The notes under the pieces are model-generated. The model ran no database searches. It worked only from the letters and a program-made list of their open reading frames with translations, and was not told the DNA's origin. A DNA stretch of 26,439 bases from an uncultured Actinomycetes bacterium (lineage in GTDB: Bacteria > Actinomycetota > Acidimicrobiia > Acidimicrobiales > Microtrichaceae): the NCBI GenBank assembly GCA_903953195.1, contig CAJBIS010000174.1, positions 1 through 26,439 of the forward strand, given 5' to 3'. Numbering within the stretch: the stretch's first letter is position 1; every line of letters begins with the position of its first letter. Of the stretch, positions 22,673 to 26,439 are shown in pieces. The translations under genes and the position numbers were made by a program.

Positions 22673-23579
22673 GGGGCGCGTGGCCGCCATCGACTGCGGA
22701 ACCAACTCCGTGAGGCTGCTGGTGGCCGAGGCCGACGGGACGCCGATCGAGCGACTCATGCGGATCACACGGCTCGGTCAGGGTGTCGATCGCACCGGAC
22801 GACTCGACGACGAGGCGATCGAACGCACCCTCGAGGTCCTGCGCGAGTACCGCAGTGTGATGGATCGACTGGGCGCGTCGCAGGTGCGGATGGCGGCCAC
22901 GTCAGCGTCGCGTGACGCCGCGAATCGCGACACGTTCTTCGACGCCGCCACCGAGATCCTGGGGACCCGGCCCGAGCTGCTCAGCGGGCAGGAGGAGGCG
23001 GCGCTCTCGTTCCGGGGCGCGACCGCTGACCTGGACCCGGCCGACGGCCCGTTCCTGGTGGTCGACATCGGGGGCGGCTCGACGGAGTTCGCCGTCGGCA
23101 CCACCGAGGTCCAGGGGTCCATCTCGATCGACGTCGGATGCGTGCGCATGACCGAGAAGCATCTGCAGCACGACCCGCCGCAGGCCGAGGAGCTGTCCAA
23201 CTGCCTGGGTGAGATCCAGCTGCACCTCGACGACGTGCTGCGCGAGGTGCCCGAACTCGCGACCGCCCGGACGTTCGTCGGGCTCGCCGGCACGATCACC
23301 AACGCTGCGGCGGTCGAGCAGGGCCTCACCGAGTACGACCCGGAGCTGATCCACCACTTCGTGCTCACCAAGGACGCGGCCGAGGACGTGTTCCGGACGC
23401 TCGCCATCGAGTCGCTCGCCGATCGGCGCCACAATCCGGGCCTCGAATCGGCACGCGCCGATGTGATCGTCGGCGGGCTGTGCGTGCTGGTGTCGGTGTT
23501 CCGGTCGTTCGGGTTGCAGGAGTGCGTGGTGTCGGAGTCCGACATCCTCGATGGACTGGTGGCCAGTCAACTCGGGTGA
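22665..23579 (+). CDS. ppx: Exopolyphosphatase/pppGpp phosphohydrolase family protein
   Basis: This 304-residue protein belongs to the Ppx/GppA branch of the ASKHA superfamily, which removes terminal phosphate from polyphosphate or from pppGpp. Visible elements are AAIDCGTNSVRLLVAE (phosphate-1 loop), MAATSASRDAANRD, LLSGQEEAALSFRGA with the catalytic Glu region, VVDIGGGSTEFAVG (phosphate-2 loop), GLAGTITNAAAVEQG and VVSESDILDGL. It is the short two-domain form typical of actinobacteria (mycobacterial Ppx1 is about 320 residues), without the C-terminal HD-like domain of E. coli Ppx. Its ATG overlaps the DUF501 end by 8 nt. Which substrate it prefers cannot be told from sequence. Confidence 0.92.
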   Translation: MTEGRVAAIDCGTNSVRLLVAEADGTPIERLMRITRLGQGVDRTGRLDDEAIERTLEVLREYRSVMDRLGASQVRMAATSASRDAANRDTFFDAATEILGTRPELLSGQEEAALSFRGATADLDPADGPFLVVDIGGGSTEFAVGTTEVQGSISIDVGCVRMTEKHLQHDPPQAEELSNCLGEIQLHLDDVLREVPELATARTFVGLAGTITNAAAVEQGLTEYDPELIHHFVLTKDAAEDVFRTLAIESLADRRHNPGLESARADVIVGGLCVLVSVFRSFGLQECVVSESDILDGLVASQLG

Positions 23580-23595
23580 TCGGGCCGTGGCTCGG

Positions 23596-23601
23596 TAGGG
23601 T
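23596..23601 (+). promoter_or_regulatory. -10-like hexamer of the GNAT gene
   Basis: TAGGGT ends 6 nt before ATG 23608, the same leaderless spacing as upstream of DUF501. Confidence 0.4.
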
Positions 23602-23607
23602 GCGGGG

Positions 23608-24234
23608 ATGCTGCGTCGCCGGGCCGTCGACGATCCGTTCGCCCCCGCCAGCCTCCAGGGTCGGCGGGTCGTGCTGCGACCGCTGACCACCCACGACTTC
23701 GAACAGTGGCGCGAGGTGCGACGTCGCTGTCACGACTGGCTCGTGAAGTGGGAGCCGCGTCGTGACCCCGCCCAGCCCGACACCGTCGAGGACCGGCAGG
23801 CGTTCGCGGCCCGGTGCTCGGTGCGCATGCGGGAGATCCAGCTCGGCACCGGCTACGGGTTCGGCATCTTCGTCGACGGGTCCTTCGCCGGCGAGATCAA
23901 CGTGAACTCGATCCACCGGGGTGCGCATCAGAGCGCCTACGTCGGCTACTGGATCGACGAGCGCGTCGCCGGGCAGGGCTACATGCCCGAGTCGGTGGTC
24001 GCGGTGCTGCGGTACACGTTCGAGGAGCTGCGTCTGCACCGCCTGCAGATCTCGATCATTCCTCGCAATCAGGCGTCGCGCCGTGTCGTCGAGAAGCTCG
24101 AGCTCCGCAACGAGGGACTCGCCGAGCGCTACCTGGAGATCAACGGCGTGTGGGAGGACCACTTCCGCTACGCGATCACGGCCGAGGAGTGGGCCGACCG
24201 TCGTGACGAGCTCGTCACGAGCTGGTTGATGTAG
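23608..24234 (+). CDS. RimJ/RimL-type GNAT N-acetyltransferase
   Basis: This 208-residue cytoplasmic protein has the Acetyltransf_3 pattern: LQGRRVVLRPLTTHDFEQWREVRR near the N-terminus, GIFVDGSFAGEINVNSI, VGYWIDERVAGQGYMPESVVAVLRYTFEEL containing the acetyl-CoA loop region, and LHRLQISIIPRNQASRRVVEKLELRNEGLAERYLEINGVWEDHFRYAI. This family acetylates N-terminal or side-chain amines of proteins (RimJ on ribosomal S5 in E. coli), but members vary. ATG 23608 is adjacent to a -10-like element. The gene ends just before a perfect hairpin shared with the converging crotonase gene. Confidence 0.9.
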   Translation: MLRRRAVDDPFAPASLQGRRVVLRPLTTHDFEQWREVRRRCHDWLVKWEPRRDPAQPDTVEDRQAFAARCSVRMREIQLGTGYGFGIFVDGSFAGEINVNSIHRGAHQSAYVGYWIDERVAGQGYMPESVVAVLRYTFEELRLHRLQISIIPRNQASRRVVEKLELRNEGLAERYLEINGVWEDHFRYAITAEEWADRRDELVTSWLM

Positions 24235-24235
24235 C

Positions 24236-24258
24236 CGGCGGACCGGTTCGGTCCGCCG
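24236..24258. terminator. Perfect hairpin between convergent genes
   Basis: CGGCGGACCG (24236-24245) and CGGTCCGCCG (24249-24258) form a perfect 10-bp inverted repeat with a 3-nt loop (or 9 bp with a 5-nt loop). It starts 2 nt after the GNAT stop. It can act from both directions. No T-run follows on either strand. The right arm also occurs at 24272-24281, so an alternative, longer-range stem is possible. Confidence 0.6.
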
Positions 24259-24315
24259 TGATCCGGCGCCTCGGTCCGCCGTGATCCCTCGATTCAGTCT
24301 GCGGTGATCCGGCGC
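24248..24315. repeat. Tandem degenerate copies of the crotonase 3' end
   Basis: A 17-bp sequence starting TCGGTCCGCCG is repeated exactly at 24248-24264 and 24271-24287. A third, diverged copy forms the last codons of the minus-strand crotonase gene; it shares GTGATCCGGCGC at 24304-24315 with 24258-24269. Read on the minus strand, the gene's RRITAD-stop coding end is followed by two non-coding near copies. Confidence 0.7.
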
Positions 24316-25046
24316 TGCAACGCAGCCAGCCGCTCGGCGAACGCGGGCTGGTCCATCGACCACAGCTGATCGACCAGCTCGCGTTGCACGGCGCCCGGGT
24401 GGTCATCGATCGTGGCCATGTCGGCGATGGTGGCCTTGGTGCGCCGCACGAGTTCGGCGGGGGCGCCGGCCGCTCGATCGGCCAGCGCGACCGCGGCGTC
24501 GAGCAGCGCGTCGTCGTCGACGCAACGCCACGCGAGCCCGACGCGTTCGGCCGCTGCGCCGTCGAGCACCTCACCGAACAGCACGGCGGCGGCGGTGGTC
24601 TGCGGTCCGGTGATCCGACGCATCATCCAGGTGTGGCCGCCGCCGGGGTGGATTCCGAGATCGAGGAAGCGGTCCTCGAAGCGGGCCGACCGTGCCGCGA
24701 GCCGGACATCGCACGCCAGCGCCAGGTTCATCCCGGCGCCGACGGCAGCACCGTTGACCGCGGCGACGGTGGGCAGCGGGGTGCGGGCGATGGCCAGGAA
24801 CCCCTCGTAGATCGCCAGCAGCCCCTCCTCGCGGGAGTCGCCGAGCTCGCTCAGGTCGGCTCCGGCACAGAACGCCGGGGCCTGTCCGGTCACGACGAGC
24901 GCACCGACGGTGTCGTCCGCCTCGAGCTCCTCGACGGAGTCCTTCAGTGCCGCGCACAGCCCGAGTGACAGGGCGTTGCGTCGCTTCGGGTCGTCGAGAG
25001 TCAGGACGGCGGTGCGGCCGCGTCGTTCGATGTGGACCTGTCCCAT
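24294..25046 (-). CDS. Crotonase-fold enoyl-CoA hydratase/isomerase family protein
   Basis: The 250-residue protein has the crotonase fold: LDDPKRRNALSLGL, the oxyanion-hole segment APAFCAGADLSEL (about 57-68), TVAAVNGAAVGAGMNLALACDVRLA (about 93-117), FLDLGIHPGGGHTWMMRR and a helical C-terminus. Family members act on acyl-CoA thioesters. By hand alignment with rat mitochondrial enoyl-CoA hydratase, the two catalytic glutamates fall at Asn107 and Phe127 here, so ordinary hydratase chemistry is doubtful; isomerase, hydrolase or acyl-CoA-binding roles are open. ATG at 25044-25046 is preferred to longer frames because GGAGG (complement of 25054-25058) sits 7 nt upstream. It is divergent from the glycosyltransferase with only 42 bp between start codons. 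Confidence 0.88.
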   Translation of the reverse strand: MGQVHIERRGRTAVLTLDDPKRRNALSLGLCAALKDSVEELEADDTVGALVVTGQAPAFCAGADLSELGDSREEGLLAIYEGFLAIARTPLPTVAAVNGAAVGAGMNLALACDVRLAARSARFEDRFLDLGIHPGGGHTWMMRRITGPQTTAAAVLFGEVLDGAAAERVGLAWRCVDDDALLDAAVALADRAAGAPAELVRRTKATIADMATIDDHPGAVQRELVDQLWSMDQPAFAERLAALQRRITAD

Positions 25047-25060
25047 GGGCCGGCCTCCGG

Positions 25061-25066
25061 TACGGT
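25061..25066 (+). promoter_or_regulatory. -10-like hexamer in the divergent crotonase/glycosyltransferase spacer
   Basis: TACGGT fits TANNNT and lies 22 nt before ATG 25089. It lies in the 42-bp spacer, beside the Shine-Dalgarno of the minus-strand gene, so the two genes' 5' ends nearly touch. Confidence 0.35.
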
Positions 25067-25088
25067 TCGTCGCCGTGGTGGTCGGCGC

Positions 25089-26321
25089 ATGAGGACCTTG
25101 GTGGTGGCGGAACTGTACCCATGGCCGGCGGTCGACGGGTACCGACACCGGCTGTCGCAGATCGTCGGCGGTCTCGCCGAGGCGGGCACCGTCGACGTCG
25201 TCGGGCTGCGGCGCCCGACGTCACCCGTGCCCGCGCCGTCGCCGTGGCCCGGGGTCGATCGGACGCTCGCTCCCGAGGTGGGTGCCGAGCGCAGGGTGCG
25301 CGACTGGCTCGGTGAGTGGGCGGGTGGCGGCCCGCCCCGTCGGGTGCTGTCCACCGACTGGACGGCTCCGCTCGCCGAGCTCGACGCGTGGCGCGCCCAT
25401 GACTACGACCTGATCTGGTACTCGCACGTGCACACGTGGTGGCCGGTGCACCACCTGTTCCCTGCGACGCCGTCGATCGTGGACTTCGACAACCTCGAGA
25501 ACCTGGCGCTCCGGCTGCGCCGTCGCTCGCCCCTACGCGTCGAATCCGGTGCCGGCGTCACCGGCCGGGCGCGGGCCGCGGTCCGGTGGGTGACGTCGCG
25601 CGGCTTCGACCTGGTGGACGAACGTCGGTGGGACGCCCTCCAACGTCGGTGCGCCGGCGAGGTGGAGCGGGTGGTCGTGTGCAGCGGCCTCGACGCCGAT
25701 CGGTCCGGTGTGTCGAACGTGACGGTGATCGCGAACGGCGCCGAGACCGTGCCGGACGCCATCACGGACCGGCGGTCGCTGGCCGGCGACCGCCCGACGC
25801 TGGGCTTCGTCGGCGCGCTCGACTACGAACCGAACACCGAGGCGGTGAGCTGGTTCGTGCGTGAGGTGTTCCCGATCGTGCGGGACCACCATCCGGGTGT
25901 GCGCTTCCGGGTGGTCGGACGCAGCCCCGGACCCGTCGAGTGGATCCGTGACGTGCCGGGGGTCGACCTGGTCGGCCCGGTCGACGACGTCCGGGCCGAA
26001 CTCGACCGCACGGACGTGTCCGTCGTTCCGATCCGGGTCGGTGCCGGCACCCGTCTCAAGGTCGTCGAGGCGCTCGCTCACCACCTGCCGATGGTGACGA
26101 CCACGGTCGGCTGCGAGGGCATCGACGTGGTCGACGGTCGCAGCGTCCTCATCGCCGACGACGCCCGGTCCTTCGCCGATGCGTGCCTCCGGCTGATCGA
26201 CGACCCGGAGCTGCGACAGTCACTCGCGGACGCCGGGGAGCAGGTGTTCCTGCAGGGCTACACATGGCCGGGGATCCGCCGGCGCGTGGCCGAACTCGCG
26301 GCCACCGTGGCCGGGGTCTGA
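25089..26321 (+). CDS. GT4-family glycosyltransferase
   Basis: This 410-residue GT-B protein has an N-terminal acceptor domain opening with RTLVVAELYPWPAVDGYRHR and including HDYDLIWYSHVH and SIVDFDNLENLALRLR. The C-terminal nucleotide-sugar domain contains TVIANGAETVPD, PTLGFVGALDYEPNTEAVSWF, FRVVGRSPG, VPIRVGAGTRLKVVEALAHHLPMV and TVGCEGIDV. The GAGTRLKVVEA segment is the usual GT4 donor-site region with its conserved Glu. Members transfer sugars from nucleotide donors onto lipids, glycans or small molecules; the donor and acceptor cannot be told here. The DFDNLEN segment is shared with glycosyltransferases of exopolysaccharide clusters (from memory). ATG 25089 is the first start consistent with the N-terminal strand; the frame upstream is Arg-rich and unlike protein. 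Confidence 0.9.
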   Translation: MRTLVVAELYPWPAVDGYRHRLSQIVGGLAEAGTVDVVGLRRPTSPVPAPSPWPGVDRTLAPEVGAERRVRDWLGEWAGGGPPRRVLSTDWTAPLAELDAWRAHDYDLIWYSHVHTWWPVHHLFPATPSIVDFDNLENLALRLRRRSPLRVESGAGVTGRARAAVRWVTSRGFDLVDERRWDALQRRCAGEVERVVVCSGLDADRSGVSNVTVIANGAETVPDAITDRRSLAGDRPTLGFVGALDYEPNTEAVSWFVREVFPIVRDHHPGVRFRVVGRSPGPVEWIRDVPGVDLVGPVDDVRAELDRTDVSVVPIRVGAGTRLKVVEALAHHLPMVTTTVGCEGIDVVDGRSVLIADDARSFADACLRLIDDPELRQSLADAGEQVFLQGYTWPGIRRRVAELAATVAGV

Positions 26322-26337
26322 GGCCCGTCCGGGCGGT

Positions 26338-26439
26338 TCAGTCGCGGATGACGGCCGGGGAGTGCCGGAAGAACTGCTCGACGTCGCGCTCGTAGCGGTA
26401 GGTCGGCTGCCCGGTGCCGATGGTGTTGCGCAGCCGGAC
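26338..26439 (-). CDS. C-terminal end of an unidentified protein (partial)
   Basis: The complement of the right edge reads as an open frame ending in RYERDVEQFFRHSPAVIRD and a TGA (TCA at 26338-26340). It enters from beyond the window, with 33 residues visible and protein-like composition. It converges with the glycosyltransferase, leaving 16 bp between the stops. The fragment is too short to assign; a polysaccharide-related function is only suggested by the neighbour. Confidence 0.6.
   Translation of the reverse strand, partial: VRLRNTIGTGQPTYRYERDVEQFFRHSPAVIRD

Noticed and set aside
26323..26334. GCCC-GTCC-GGGC hairpin between the last two convergent genes
   Set aside because: A 4-bp stem without a T-run is too weak to call as a terminator.
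1..26439. CRISPR arrays, insertion sequences, prophage or attachment sites, toxin-antitoxin or defence genes
   Set aside because: No spaced repeat arrays, transposase or integrase motifs, or defence-type domains are seen. The tRNA-Gln 3' end is not repeated elsewhere in the window as far as I can see, so there is no sign of an integrated element.

Overview
The window is a high-GC (roughly 70% by eye) chromosomal segment. I read it as Actinomycetota, with an early-branching lineage such as Acidimicrobiia (Ilumatobacter-like) as the best guess; no rRNA or species marker is present, so the lineage is inference. The main argument is gene order. Genes tRNA-Gln, glmU, prs, rplY(ctc), pth, mfd, a SurA-like lipoprotein, mazG, eno, ftsB, DUF501 and ppx are those of the conserved actinobacterial block found in Mycobacterium tuberculosis around Rv1014c-Rv1026, here almost all on the + strand.

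Layout. Positions 1-3012 are an envelope-polysaccharide edge: the tail of an unknown gene, a minus-strand BioF2/CelD-type N-acyltransferase, and a divergent membrane sugar-1-phosphate transferase with a recognisable promoter. Positions 3093-10210 are housekeeping: tRNA-Gln(TTG), a GlmU that keeps only the uridylyltransferase half, PRPP synthetase, ribosomal protein L25, peptidyl-tRNA hydrolase and Mfd. Positions 10231-12821 hold a lipoprotein and a methylase-MazG fusion. Positions 12832-17551 carry three genes that interrupt the usual mazG-eno neighbourhood: a long-form inositol-1-phosphate synthase, a cytochrome P450 and an acyltransferase-3/SGNH membrane protein. Positions 17759-23579 carry eno, ftsB, a three-gene ABC-2 exporter inserted within the usual ftsB-DUF501-ppx run, then DUF501 and ppx. 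Positions 23608-26439 hold a RimJ/L-type acetyltransferase, a convergent crotonase, a GT4 glycosyltransferase and the tail of one more minus-strand gene.

How the genes work together: prs, glmU and eno feed nucleotide, peptidoglycan-precursor and central metabolism; rplY, pth and the tRNA serve translation; mfd and mazG protect the nucleic-acid and nucleotide pools; ftsB serves division; ppx handles polyphosphate or pppGpp. The sugar transferase, GT4 enzyme, acyltransferases and exporter look like surface-glycan or lipid functions around the core.

No defence system, mobile element, CRISPR array or prophage is visible, and I do not see a clear new multi-gene system. The most interesting signals are the GlmU without an acetyltransferase half, the glmU start codon set directly against the tRNA-Gln 3' end, repeated -10-like hexamers 6-8 nt from start codons (leaderless-type genes), a crotonase lacking both classical catalytic glutamates, and a tandem copy of that gene's 3' end forming a hairpin between convergent genes.
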